64,000 nucleotides of DNA from Hemerocallis citrina (Eukaryota; Streptophyta; Magnoliopsida; Asparagales; Asphodelaceae): the NCBI GenBank assembly GCA_017893485.1, contig CM030367.1, positions 84,078,853 to 84,142,852 on the forward strand, in the 5' to 3' direction. Of the stretch, positions 1-11,402 are shown in pieces; the stretch's first letter is position 1; the number at the start of each line of letters is the position of its first letter. The notes under the pieces are model-generated. The model did not search any database, was not told the origin of the DNA, and saw nothing but the letters and a program-made list of their open reading frames with translations. The translations under genes and the position numbers were made by a program.

Positions 1-3
1 TTT

Positions 4-1670
4 TTGGAAGAGGGAAGCTCTTCAAGAAATGTTGCCGAATTCGGGAGCATAGAAGAGATAGATGAGAAGACGGTTAGACGATCGGAGCTGGTCTCAGCAA
101 GGGTTCTCATCAGAAGTGCCGACATCTCCTTGATGACGCGCTTCGCCAAGGTTTACTCCTTCGAAGAATCGTATCTCATCAGGTTTGTGCTAGACAAGAG
201 GGTCACTCAGCACAGGAACAAACCCCCCCCCCCCCCCAAGCCGTCTACTTCCCTCACAAATCACAGATCTTACAAGCAAGTGGTATCACCAACTAACAAC
301 CTCACTATTGATGGGTCTCACGAGGTGGAACGAGCTCACCGGGAGATTCTCAAGGCGGCGATGGAGCAGGGACGACACCAACATCCAAAGCAACATGATC
401 CATACAGAGATGATCGGAGAAGGGACCGTCCCGCAAGACCCAACGGTCAAAAGTCACCTGAGACCTTCAACTCGCTGGATCGAGCGGTGGCCCCAATCGA
501 CAGCCCTTTTTTGGATGCGCATGCACTGGCAAAGGGAGGAGCTACAGGGGCAGACCCCAAAAATGGGAAAAAAAACCCTCTGCTACGACATGCAGGCTCT
601 GAACCAGGGGTTGGTGGTTGAGACCACCACTTTGGGGAAGGCGACAGGCGAAAGAAAGCTTTCGACCAAGGAATGGGTCCAAAAGAGTTGGTTTTCATCA
701 GAAAAAGAACTAGAAGCGACTGGGGAACAGGTGACTTTGGTGTCAGAGGGCGGTCTGGGGAAAGAGGGGAGCGCAGGTCTGCCCAAAACCAGCAAAAGCA
801 ACTCAAAGGAGATGAGCGCTGAGGGAGTGGGTGAGAAAAATAGGCTTTTAGAAGATGGCGAGTTAGGGAAAGAAGGCAGGGGAGCTCAAGAGCTGGAGAT
901 TGGCAAAAAGAGGCAAGAAGACGAGTTTGAAGCGTCGTCTTCGTTGAGAACGAAAGATTTTGAAAAAGATAGACTAGGTGGATGCTTTGGACAAAGAGAA
1001 GTCTGAGGCAACCGAACAGCCCACCAATGTAAACGCGCCAGCTGGTAGTGAGGGTAAGCTCACCGCTCATTGCCAAAGCACCCGGAGCAATCACATCGCG
1101 CCAGCAGATACTCTGTTCCGCGGAGTTGAGCTCTCTAAGCTCTATAATGGTCCAACGGAATTGGTGGCGGCATGTGCTCCTGTTATAAGTGCTTGTAGGC
1201 CCAAAGAGGGGTCCACTACACATTATATTGATGATATTTCAGGTTCTGCTCGTGCGATCGACAATCAGCATGTTCATCAGATAGGGAGCGGGCCCATTGA
1301 GGGGACCGCTAAGGAAATCTCTGACCTCACGATGCAGTCGCCAATCGGCGGGCTCAATGAGGAGTCCACGATGAGACAGGCATCTATACAATTACTAAAT
1401 CAGCATGCAGATAGTGAGGAGGATCTAGAAGGACGTCTGAACCTGGACTTCAATCTCTCAGTTTCAGACGAGGAGTCAGAGGATATGGAGGTCATTGCGG
1501 ATACCCAGAGGGAAATCTCACCGGAGTTTGTCCTGTCCACAGTTCCAGATTCAGCTTCGGGAGATTGTTCGGGACAGTCTCGTAGGGCGACTGGATTCAG
1601 GGTACAAAGAGGGCTCCTGAGATCTCCTAAGAGGGCTCATGCAGAGTCCTTGGATGACTTTTTGGATTGA
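4..1670 (+). pseudogene. LINE ORF1 (gag-like RNA-binding protein) remnant
   Basis: The first open stretch (4-621) begins with a segment resembling the end of the DUF4283-type domain that opens plant LINE ORF1 proteins (FGSIEEIDEKT...SARVLIR). A 13-C run at 226-238 then makes a proline stretch. Reading continues in shifted frames (308-1006, then 978-1670), and the last frame ends in an acidic tail with a stop at 1668-1670. In plant LINEs ORF1 coats the RNA. Here at least two frame changes break it. The domain call rests on a short segment; order and spacing to ORF2 support it. Confidence 0.6.
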
Positions 1671-1965
1671 GCTGCGGCCGCCAAAGCGGCTAAACACGTC
1701 AGTGGAGGTACAAAAAATTTTCTTGCTAATATTTTAAATTTTATATCAGACTCTGATGTTTTTCTATTAGCTATTACCTGTGGTTTAGAAGTCTGTGATA
1801 AAGAACGCAACGCGTTACTTCTTAACAAATTGCGGGTTGGGAATCTGAGAGGGCTAAATCTAGTGCGCTTAAGGAACTAGGAGACAAACCCAGGGGGGTA
1901 ACGATCTCTGAGGGCGAAACCCGCCTGAGCCCCTCACACACGGTCATCTCGGACACGGTTCCCCA

Positions 1966-4900
1966 ATGAATACGCTTTTCTGGAACGTTCGGGGCCAGGG
2001 AAGAAAGGTAAAAGGGATATAGTTAGAGACGTTATCACGAAGTCCAAGGCAGAAGTGGTTGGGCTTCAGGAGACCAAACTTAATCATGGGTCCAAACTCA
2101 AGAGAGTTGGGGGGAACAGAATCAAAGAGTGGGTTTTTCGCCCATCCGCGGGAGCCTAGGGGGAATTGCCATTGGGTTCAACTCGGACCTGCTCACCTGT
2201 TCAGAGGTATTTAATGGTACATTTTCACTGACTACACGTCTGGAACGAACGAGCTGATAAGTGTTTGCAGACTATCACTGTTGTGTATGGGCCAAACGTG
2301 GCCTCAGAGCGGGACGCCTTTTGGCAAGAACTGGTCAGTATTCGTCTCCGTTGGCCGGGGGCTTGGATAGTCGGGGGGGACTTCAATATTACCCGATTTG
2401 CATTTGAACACAAGGGTAATGGCTCCAGCGACAGGCACAGAGCAGAGTTCAATAGGGTGATTACGGAGTTGGAGTTGATGATATCCCCATTAATGATAGA
2501 CTATTTACATGGTCTAACATGCAGTAGACTCCGATCCTGGCAAAATTGGATAGGATTCTCGTGTCGTTGGATTGGGAGGCTAAGTCCCCCATCGCAACTG
2601 CCAGATCAATCCCTAGACCAACGTCAGATCATACCCCTATCCTTCTTGACATTGGGCTCCAGGGAGCCAATAAACATAGAAAATTCGGCTTCGAGAAGGC
2701 CTGGCTGGAGATTCAGGGGTTCCACCACATGGTGATGGAAAACTGGGCACTCCCAGTGATCGGCACTGATGCCGCGAGCAGATGGTGTGAAAAAACAGGT
2801 TAAGAAAGAGGCTACGTAAATGGAACCGATCTAGGTTCTCGACCATCTGGCGAACTAAAGATTCCTTCTTGGAAGGAATTGATGAACTTGAAAGAGTGGA
2901 GGAATCAAGAGACCTATCACAGGAGGAAAGAAATAGACTTTTGGAACTCCGTGAGAATGTTGCCAATCTCTATAAGTTGGAAGAAATTAAATGGCAACAA
3001 AGATCTAGAATTTCGTTGCTCAAAGAGGGAGACGCGAACACGGCCTTCTTCCATCGCGTGGCGAGTGCAAGGCGCAGGTCCAACCTTATTTTATCCTTTG
3101 ATACAAGCTCGGGGACAGTACAAGATGAACAAGTCATTTCCTCAGCCTTCCAAGGTTATTACAAGGACCTCTTGGGGAAGAAGAATGACTTCAGGGTACA
3201 ACTCAGGAATGATTTTTGGCAATCTTACCAGATCGAGACATCTCCATCACTATCCTGTCTGGAGTCTCCGTTCTCGGAGGAGGAAGTTAAAAAGGCTATC
3301 AGTCACATGGGAGCTGGCAAGTCGCCAGGGTCAGACGGCTTTCCAATGATGTTCTTCCAAACTTTCTGGGAAGAAATTAAAGAGGACTACATGGCATTGT
3401 TGGATGAATTTTTCAACAACCAGCTCAGATTGGGTATGTTTAATTTTGCGGATGTTGTACTGATTCCCAAACGGGAGGAGGCGTCGTCTGTGGGCGATTT
3501 TAGGCCGATCAGCCTTATAAATTGCTCAGCAAAGATTATTACAAAAATCCTAGCTATCCGCCCTGGGGAGTATTATGGACAACCTTATCAACAAATCTCA
3601 ATCGGGCTTCATTAAGGGAAGAAATATCTTAGATTGTGTGGCAACGGCGGAACAAGTTATCCACCGCTGCCATACGACCAACTCTAAAAGCTATCTGCTT
3701 AAGCTGGACTTTGAGAACGCTTATGACTCGGTCGATTGGGAGTGCCTGTTGGAAGCTCTCAGGGGTAGGGGCTTCGGGAATAAATGGATCGGCTGGATCA
3801 GGCAGTGCTTGCAGACCAGCAAAACGGCCATTTCAGTGAATGGTAGGGCGGGACAGCCGTTCCCTTGCAAGAAGGGTCTCAGACAAGGGGACCCGCTTTC
3901 ACCACTCCTGTTTACTATTATAGCGGATGTGTTGAGGGTTATGCTGAAGAATTGCCAAGATAAAGGTTGGATCACACCAGTGGCCAGTTCCGCGTCTACT
4001 AAAGGGTGTACGATCTTGCAATACGCAAATGACACCCTACTGTTTGGTAATGGGTCCAGACGAGAAACTGTCAGCATTAAGGGGACTCTCTACTGTTTTG
4101 AGGCCTGGTCAGGACTTAGGGTTAATTTTCACAAGAGTGCACTGACTCCAATTGCCCTATCCGATGAAGTAGCAGGGGAACACGCTACTATTTTGAACTG
4201 CACGACAAGTGGCTTCCCTATCAAATACCTAAGGCTACCACTCAGACCAGGGAAATTAGCTAAGGCAGACTGGTTGCCTATCATTGACAGGGTGGAGGAC
4301 AGATGTCTGGTTGGAAAGGTAAATCGTTGTCTCTCGGGGGCAGGGTGGTTCTTATCAACTCAGTGTTGTCTAACCTGCCAATCTACTACATGTCTTTTTT
4401 CGAGCTTCCAAGATGGGTGATCTTGAGGATTGACCGGATTCGAAAAAGGTTCCTCTGGAAGGGGGCAGACGCGGATAAAGGAGGTTACCACCTCATCAAA
4501 TGGAGTATTGCTTGCATGAAGAAAAAACATGAAGGGCTAGGTATCATCGACCTCAGAGATATGAACCTTGCCCTATTGGGGAAGTGGTGGTGGAAGGTGT
4601 TCCACAACAGCGGGGAAGGTTGGCAGGACTTTATTCAACCTTATCTAAGGGGAAGAGGCACGAGAAATCTAGGCTTCCGAGTAGGGGCTAAAGTGTCGCG
4701 ACTATGGAAAGGTATTGCCAAGGCTAGCGGCCCATTCCACTCAGCAGTTACGTCGACTATCGGCAATGACCGGTCTACTAGATTCTGGTGGGATAGATGG
4801 TGTGGGGTCCATTCCTTGAGGGAAACGTTTCCAGAGCTGTATGAGAAGTCGAGTCGACTGAACATGTCCGTTGCCGAAGGTTGGAAAAGGGGTGGCTGGA

Positions 4901-5625
4901 GACCGGCGTTCCGCAGAACGCTCTCCCCACATTTACACCAGCAATTGCTTGACATGCAAGCACACATCACCCAGGCAGGCACAAGGTGCACACAAGGCCC
5001 AGATCAGATGAGATGGGGACTGGAAAGCAAGGGAGCTTTCTCGGTGAGATCTCTGTATCATCGGATCCACTTTCGAGGATGCAGACCAAGTTGGGCGCAG
5101 GTGTTGTGGAAGGCGAAAACTCCCCTTAAAATCAGAGTTTTCCTATGGCTAGTGCTCAATAATGCTATCCTCACTAGGCAAAACCTTGCCAAAAGACAAC
5201 CACAGGTGGCGACCAACTGTGGTTTCTGTGGCGTACATGTGGAAGACCTAAATCACCTATTCATTCACTGCCCTAGAAGTAAGGCAACGATGGTGGAGGT
5301 ACTCTGAGCCTTAGGAACATGCGACTACCCCTGTGTATATGAGGATCTGTGGATTGGCCCCAAATTTGCTACAATTCGTCATGAGATGAAGGAGGCGTGG
5401 TACATAGCAATAGCGGCATCAACATGGGTGTTATGGCTTGACAGAAATAATTTTTATTTTCGTGCTTCTTGTAATAGTATTTCTGGTAACCTGACTCACA
5501 TCATGCATCTTATCTCTTTTTGGGCTACAGCTGCGGCCACAGGGGCAAGAGGAAGGATAGCCAGCGTATTCCAGGTAGAGGAGTTTGACGATGAGGAGGT
5601 AGACTTCGGGCCGACGCTGGACTAG
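1966..5625 (+). pseudogene. LINE ORF2: AP endonuclease, reverse transcriptase, zf-RVT; inactivated
   Basis: The start at 1966 opens with the endonuclease motif NTLFWNVRG. The endonuclease continues in shifted frames with VGLQETK, VYGP, GGDFN (about 2375) and SDHTPILLD (about 2625), so the metal-binding and catalytic residues are recognisable. The reverse transcriptase runs about 2869-4300: SPGSDGFP, DFRPISL, QSGFIKGRNILD, LDFENAYDSV, GLRQGDPLSP. Its catalytic box reads QYANDTLLF instead of YADD; codon 4028-4030 (AAT) replaces the first aspartate. A zinc-binding zf-RVT region follows (about 5095-5280, CGFCGVHVEDLNHLFIHCP), then a C-terminal tail in another frame to 5625. Several frameshifts plus the lost aspartate mean it cannot work as it stands. 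Confidence 0.9.
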
Positions 5626-5893
5626 GGGACTGGCTTCACCAGTCTTGACAGTGCTTTGGCCAGCTTGGATTTTGTTTCTTCCTACTGTTCTCTCTAGTGG
5701 CTTGAGGCCTGAGTAGTTAGACCCACCCCCCAGGGCTTGTTGGGGGTTCTTGGTTTTATTTCAGTCTCTTCATACATTGTACTTTTGTGTTGTTTTGTAC
5801 TGTTGTTTTCTCTCGGTACGCCGGGGTTGTTTTATTAACTTCTTATTAATGAAACAGGGTGGCCTTATTCCACCTTTTCCCTAAAAAAAAAAA
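5626..5893 (+). other. LINE 3' UTR and poly(A) tail
   Basis: After the last LINE stop comes a T-rich 3' UTR ending in a run of A at 5883-5893, where target-primed insertion of the LINE began. No other gene is seen here. Confidence 0.75.
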
Positions 5894-6270
5894 CATATGT
5901 CATGTTATTTTGATGCCGTTGTTGTCAAGAGAGACATATGTAAAAATAATTTAGACCGTACCGCTTTTTGGAATAACGACATCAGTTCATTTTCTCTCAA
6001 ATGTAAACTCTCTGAATTGGAAAAAATTGTAAATGTGGAGACATCTTATAATTGATGCTGTTACGCCAACAACGGCATTCTCATGCGAGATGCCGGTGTT
6101 GGGGATATCGACATTAGTTATAATATTTTTTTTCACATATAAAACGACATCTTCTCCTTCCCCTTTCACTTTCTCTCTCTCTCCCTCCACTCTCGAACTC
6201 AAAACCCTAAAATCCTATAGCACTAATCTGACTACTCTTTACTCTCAAACTTCATCTCTCCTACATTCAT
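5894..6270 (+). repeat. MULE left terminal inverted repeat (outer end cut by LINE)
   Basis: Shares with the reverse complement of the right arm the segments ATTATTTTGAT, the TTTAGACC region, TTCATTTTCTCT, the GATGC..CAACAAC block and a CT-rich stretch near 6160-6200. It contains an imperfect palindrome (GATGCTGTTA...GACATTAGTTATAA, 6054-6125), mirrored more cleanly on the right. The CT-rich, TATA-containing inner part (about 6135-6270) looks like a plant promoter/leader for the transposase. Confidence 0.8.
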
Positions 6271-6804
6271 TGTAACACCCCGCAAAATTGAAAATGACAA
6301 TTTTGTCCTTGTGTGTTACGCACGCGTATTTTGTAACGTGTTTTCTCTACAAAGTTTGATTGCCGACTATTTATGCATTTTCCGTATTGATTTTACCCTA
6401 TTTTTGAGTCAACAAAAATATAATATTTCAATCTCTCGATTTTTACGTGTTTTGATGCACGTGTCGATTATGTGTTTCTAGCGCTACGTACAATATTTTC
6501 TATGTATTTAAATTATTTATTTTAGGCATTCGAATCTATTTTTATAAATGGAAATTCATTTTTCCTTATTTTTGATTAAAATAATTTTATACGTATAATG
6601 CACGTGTTTTCTACGTACGTAGCAATTACGTCGTGTAATATGTATAATTAATAAATATATTTTTATATATTATATTTTTATTATCTTTAAACATTTTTTC
6701 GTTGAAAATGTCAGTTTTCGCATTTTGATATTTTACGTGCAATGCACATGTTTTCGGCGCACATATTTGAGCGTATTTATTTTCAAAATAAATTTCAGAG
6801 TGTG
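6271..6804 (+). mobile_element. 5' part of a long LTR (TGTAACACCCCGC start), incomplete
   Basis: Begins TGTAACACCCCGC, an LTR-type start, directly after MULE leader sequence. It runs AT-rich for 534 bp to another LTR start at 6805. No matching 3' end of its own is visible, so it is either a truncated LTR or the start of a composite with LTR A. The phrase TGCACGTGTTTTC recurs in variants near 6600 and 6745. Confidence 0.55.
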
Positions 6805-8237
6805 TGTAACACCCCGTAATTTAAAAAAAAAAAGAATATATATATAACCGGGTGTAACATCATTGAAGATGACGTGGAGGCTTAAAAGCTGGGGGGCCCA
6901 CCTTATTGAACAGCAAGGACATGTTGTTTGGTGCATGACCGGGTTGTTTTTTTGGGTAGGCCGGAGGGGGTTTTGGAAGAAGGGTTGGAGGTTAGGTTTT
7001 GAAGAGGTGAAAATGTGAAAGGTTGGGAGTTTTAGGAGTTAAGAAAGTCAAGGGGTGGGAAATTAAATTGAGCAATTTATTAGGTGTGTAATTTTGCAAA
7101 TTGAACCCTCAACTTGTCCTATAAATAGCACTCAATTCTCCTTCTCTCTTCACGCCAAAAATAATCTAAATAAGAGAAAGAAAAAAGAAACAGAGTAAGA
7201 GAGTTCTTGTGCTTGGAGAAGCCATTGTTAGGAGAAGGAGCTCTTGCTAGGAGGAGAAGTTTTGCTAGGAGCAAGGAAGTGCTTGTGGAGGTAGGAGCTA
7301 GAAGGAGTCTTTTTCAATAGTGGTTTTCATTATTCAATTAAGGTGGGTGTTTTCATACTTTCTAATTTTAGAACTTTGCATGCTAGTGATAATAAATGAG
7401 TATTGTATTTTTATATGATAAATTAGAACAAATCTATGCATTGGTTATAATGAAAGATACTATGTTAGTAAATAGATCAATATCATGTTAGTGGGTGTTC
7501 TCTTCCTTTCTAAAAATAGAAATGGCATGCTAAGTAGTTTAAATGAGTAGTTGAATGAGATAAATGTAGAATTCATGCTAACATAATATGCAATGATCTT
7601 GTTGAGGCTTAGTGAATAATTGTTACCATGCTAATTAAAAAGAAAAGTTCAACTAAAGAATTAATCATGTGATTCATGTTAGAATGTTTGCAAATCTTTG
7701 TTTGTCGAATGTGTAATATGCATGAGAAATTGTTAGAGAATATTATTTTCGACTTGTGCTTTAGAAACATGATGATTAAGAAAGAAAAGAAAAGAGAAAA
7801 ATAATTCTTTGGTTTTTGCCATGAAACATGTCAACATTTGTCAAAAATACAAATTTTTGCATGAAGAACTTCATTTGAGATATTCATGATTGATTAAGAG
7901 ACATGCTTGATTTTTATCACAAAAATTTAATTAGTAAAATGAAGTACACAAACTAGTTTTACTAAACATGATTTTAGTTTCGAGATTTGAGAGAATGTGT
8001 AATTTTGTATGCAAAAAGAAAGAAAGAAAAATTATTTGAAAATGAAGATATATTTCTTAAAATAAGTTTGAACTCTTAATTTACTGTTTTTAATATTTAC
8101 CTCAGTCCAAAAGAGAATTTTTGTTTCAATACACTAAAAGGATGGATTATTTTGATAAACGAGTTTTGTTTAAAAGAATTAAATTCATATTAGTATAAAA
8201 AAAAAGTATATTATTATAACTCTTAAACAGAAAATAC

Positions 8238-8480
8238 ACTTGGACTTACTGTTTAGCCAGTGCACTACAGAACACTATTTATAAGAGATCTTGGGTTCGA
8301 AACATGATAACTACTTTTTTATTTTTTTGAATCACTCAATAAAATCCCGAATCTGAATTGTATGCATAAAGAGATTATTGTTTCAGAGTATGACCAAAAG
8401 TCCAAATGGACTTGGTGGCTAGCTCCTTGGGCCTTTGGGCACTGCTATTGTGTGTTAGCAGACCTCGGGTTCGAAACCGG
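8238..8480 (+). repeat. Two tRNA-like segments with B-box motifs inside LTR A
   Basis: GGGTTCGAAAC occurs at 8293-8303 and again within 8466-8478, each preceded about 60 bp upstream by a TGGACTT..(G)GCTAGC-like stretch and a GCACT(G/A)C motif. GGTTCGAAACC fits the RNA polymerase III B-box of tRNAs. No cloverleaf or anticodon arm is credible, so these are tRNA-derived relics at best, possibly SINE-like. Confidence 0.35.
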
Positions 8481-9317
8481 TCACCACCCTTTTTATATTT
8501 TTTTTCTTTTATTGTGTTTGAGTTTCATCTTTATCACTTGCTGATTTGAAGAAGGATTGGAAAAATTCATTTTTCCATATAAGTTCACATAAAGATTTAT
8601 TATAAATAGTTCTCAAATTTTGATCTTGTATTTTCGAAAGTAAAAAGAGAATTGAAATAGTAAGTGCGCTTTGTTTCTAAAATTTTTATTTGAGTAAATG
8701 ACAACTCTTTTTAAGAGAAGAATATGTGATAAGTTATGAGCTTCTATTGTTTAAAATGAACCTTGGGTTGAATAGGGAATGCTAGATGAGATTAAAGACT
8801 TGTGAAAATTTATATAGAGTTTTGGAAAGAATTACTATATCACTGGTTTACCTTGATGAGATTATATAAATATACTTGTTTGTGGTTAAGAATTTTTTAA
8901 TGTGATTAATTCCCTAAAAGAGATTTGGATCTATGCTATGGAGTCATTGTTGCCCTAGAAAGATAGTGAATGAATTGAAACAAGACATATACTAAGTTGT
9001 GAATAGGTTGAAGATAATGAGTACTTGAGTTAAGACATGATTATTGAAGAGTATGTAAACCCACGTTTCTTGTACATGAAAAAGTCGTGATTTAGAGTTA
9101 GTGAGACGTCGGGTACTGGCACCGTTTGATTTGAAAAGAGTTGAGATATATTTGAGGTATGGTCGTGGAGCTATCTCGTATTTTGTTGATTAAGTCCGGT
9201 AGGAGGTAAAACTAATTCTAGGCTGGAAAATTTATTCATGTCTTAAACTAAATAATTAGGCACTTAAAAGAAGTGTAGTAAAGCTGGGCAAACGAAAGTG
9301 GGTTGCCTCTATATAGT

Positions 9318-9572
9318 CGGCGGTGGACTCCGAGGCTATAGACCCAATCAGCGGTGGATTCCGGGATTGTGGTTGCTCCGTAGGAGACGGGCTTTTTATT
9401 TAAATCCAGGACTATGAGGACGAGTCAGCGGTGGACTCTGGGATCATGAGTAGTCGGGCAGATAGTTTGCCATACTCCATTGTATACACGTATACCAGGG
9501 CTAGAGGGGCACTTACGGGATGATTCGCACGATGTGGGATCTGTTATAACAGTCAGCGGTGAACTCCGGGGC
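9318..9572 (+). repeat. Four dispersed copies of an AGCGGTGGACTCCGGG motif
   Basis: Variants of CAGCGGTGGACTCCGGGG occur near 9318, 9350, 9425 and 9553 with irregular spacing. They lie in the 3' third of LTR A, between its long AT-rich part and the acceptor-like site. Function unknown. Confidence 0.6.
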
Positions 9573-10397
9573 TAGGATTCAAATTCGTGGAATGATCTAA
9601 TCATTGTCTTATTACTGGGTAGTTATCATGGCGAGGGACTGAACCCTTTATTGTGGAGTACGTAGGCGCTTGCCCTCAGGCCTATATAGTATGGGATGCA
9701 TAGAATCCGAACAAGTGTGCATTAGTGTCATCTTAGTATAAAATGTGTGCATTAGGCATTAAGACATGACATACACTTACATGTTTAGCGTAGTCACATA
9801 TTAACACTTTATTGTTCATTCAACTCTAGTGATTTGTTAAAGTAATGAGATCGTTATATGTATAGCATAGAGAGGATAGCCGAGTATAATATTTTCGTCA
9901 GTTGTAAGTGACTGACGTGCCCACAACTTAATATGCAGGTAATGGACTATTCATGAAGGAATAAAGATATTGTGATGCAATCGATGATTTATTTTGATAA
10001 AGTTGTACAAGTTGTATTTTATTTTCAATGTTGTAATTTTTTTTATTCATCCGCTGTGTAAACAAAAGTGTAATGAACTCTGATGTTGTTGAAAAAGTTT
10101 TAATTTTCTTGTAAAATTGTACGAAGTGAAGTAAAGATCCTGTGAAATCTAAAATTCGGTCTCATTTGGAATTCGGGGCATTACAACCCTTTCTTCCCAC
10201 TCCGAAATCCAACTCCTCAATCTGATAAATCTCCAACATTGTATCCGGTCATCTCATACACTATCCACGACGTATTATCCGTGCTTTAACTTACGGTTTC
10301 AGTTGAAAGTATTCCTATAACCATATGTTGTCCATTTTACATAGCTTATGCTTGTGAGTAGTTAATGACTCGATTATTCGTTCATTTATGTATAGGC

Positions 10398-11402
10398 ATG
10401 GATTACGATATACCTATTTTGTTATATTTTGGGGATGAAATAATTCAAGATACTAAGATATGATATTCTTATAGCGATATTGAACCGGTCATTATATGGA
10501 TGCCCCGTAACTTTATATACTCACAACTATTAGATAAGGCATTTGAAGTTACTAATCGAGTAAGAGGTGAATGGAGTCTCAAAATTAAAGCTCGTTATGC
10601 GGTCGAAAAAGGAGAAGGACAATATTTCATGGCGTTGTCCGTAGACTATGATAATCCACTAAGGTCCATGATTGGTAGAACACTTGATCCAAATTGTAGT
10701 TGTAGTTGGACTGCGTTGGAGTTATACATTGAGCAAATTAAGTTTACCAATGCTCGGCCATCTAGGCCACTTATTATTCCTAGTCCAAGCCCCGTTAGGA
10801 GTTTCAAACCAACTGCTGAGTCACATGCAAGAATATCCCATCCACAAGAAGACATTAGCACAACTCCAACAGAACCTGTTACCACAGAATATGAGCCGGT
10901 ACATCCTACCACGTTGACACGAGATATTGTCCACACTGACAACGTTATGCAAGACTTCGATAATGTCGTTGTTAATAATGAATTATTAGGAAGATGAGGA
11001 TAATGAGCTTGAACATGAAGAGGAGGAGGAGGTCAAAGAAGATGGGAAGTATGATGTCAACGTTAATGTACATGTTAACAATGATGTTTTGCCAAATTAT
11101 TCAATGAGTGCACCTGTACATGAGGTTGAATCAGGTGAGTGGATGATGAGTGTGACCGTACATGAACATCCACAGTCTTTCGTCGGTTCATCAAACACGG
11201 ATGAACTCTATATCGGTCAAAGATTTCAAACAAAAGATAATATCCAACATTAAGTTAAAATATACTCCGTAAAGAACCACCGAGAATTTGTGACAGTGAA
11301 ATCGACCCAAAGTTTATACTACGTGAAATGTAAATACGTAAGGATCAAACATACACCTGAGGAGATTGAAGAAAATTTGGAGATCGTAAATGAGATAGGG
11401 TG
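10398..11402 (+). pseudogene. mudrA-like MULE transposase, N-terminal part (split by LTR B)
   Basis: The reading frame from the ATG at 10398 (MDYDIPILLYFGDEI) meets a TGA at 10461-10463, then stays open from 10464 to 10997 (IEPVIIWMPRNFIYSQLL...). After a frameshift near 10990 comes an acidic stretch (EDNELEHEEEEE). The MULE DNA-binding domain follows: YIGQRFQTKDNIQ, a stop at 11251, then VKIYSVKNHREFVTVKSTQSLYYVKC (11257-11331). The frame is cut at 11402 by LTR B and resumes at 30805. The family start was chosen over the downstream methionine because the upstream codons fit the usual MULE N-terminus. It is a pseudogene. Confidence 0.8.

Larger units (their letters stand above)
1..5893 (+). 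mobile_element. L1-type LINE (non-LTR retrotransposon), 5' end outside window, degenerate
   Basis: Two successive coding blocks (ORF1-like, then endonuclease plus reverse transcriptase) are followed by a short 3' UTR and an 11-A tail at 5883-5893. This is the layout of plant L1-type LINEs. Both blocks are broken by stops and frameshifts, so it is an old copy. The tail abuts the left inverted repeat of the Mutator-like element. The outermost bases of that repeat are missing here but present in the right repeat, so the LINE probably landed inside the repeat. The 5' end and the first target-site copy lie left of base 1. Confidence 0.9.
6805..10185 (+). mobile_element. Long LTR A (about 3.4 kb), solo or composite
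   Basis: Runs from TGTAACACCCCGTAA to GGAATTCGGGGCATTACA, i.e. TG..CA ends, without gag, pol or primer site. Its ends and inner layout resemble LTR B. There is a TATAAATA box at 7121, a CT/purine-rich leader (7140-7340), a donor-like AG|GTGGGT at 7343, a long AT-rich stretch, and an acceptor-like AATATGCAG ending at 9938. Flanking 5-mers do not match for either possible start (6805 or 6271), so a simple single insertion is not shown. Confidence 0.65.

Noticed and set aside
447..1223. A 258-codon minus-strand frame
   Set aside because: Antisense shadow of LINE ORF1; no family features.
8412..8490. A tRNA gene
   Set aside because: Only the B-box is good; no acceptor or anticodon stem pairs.
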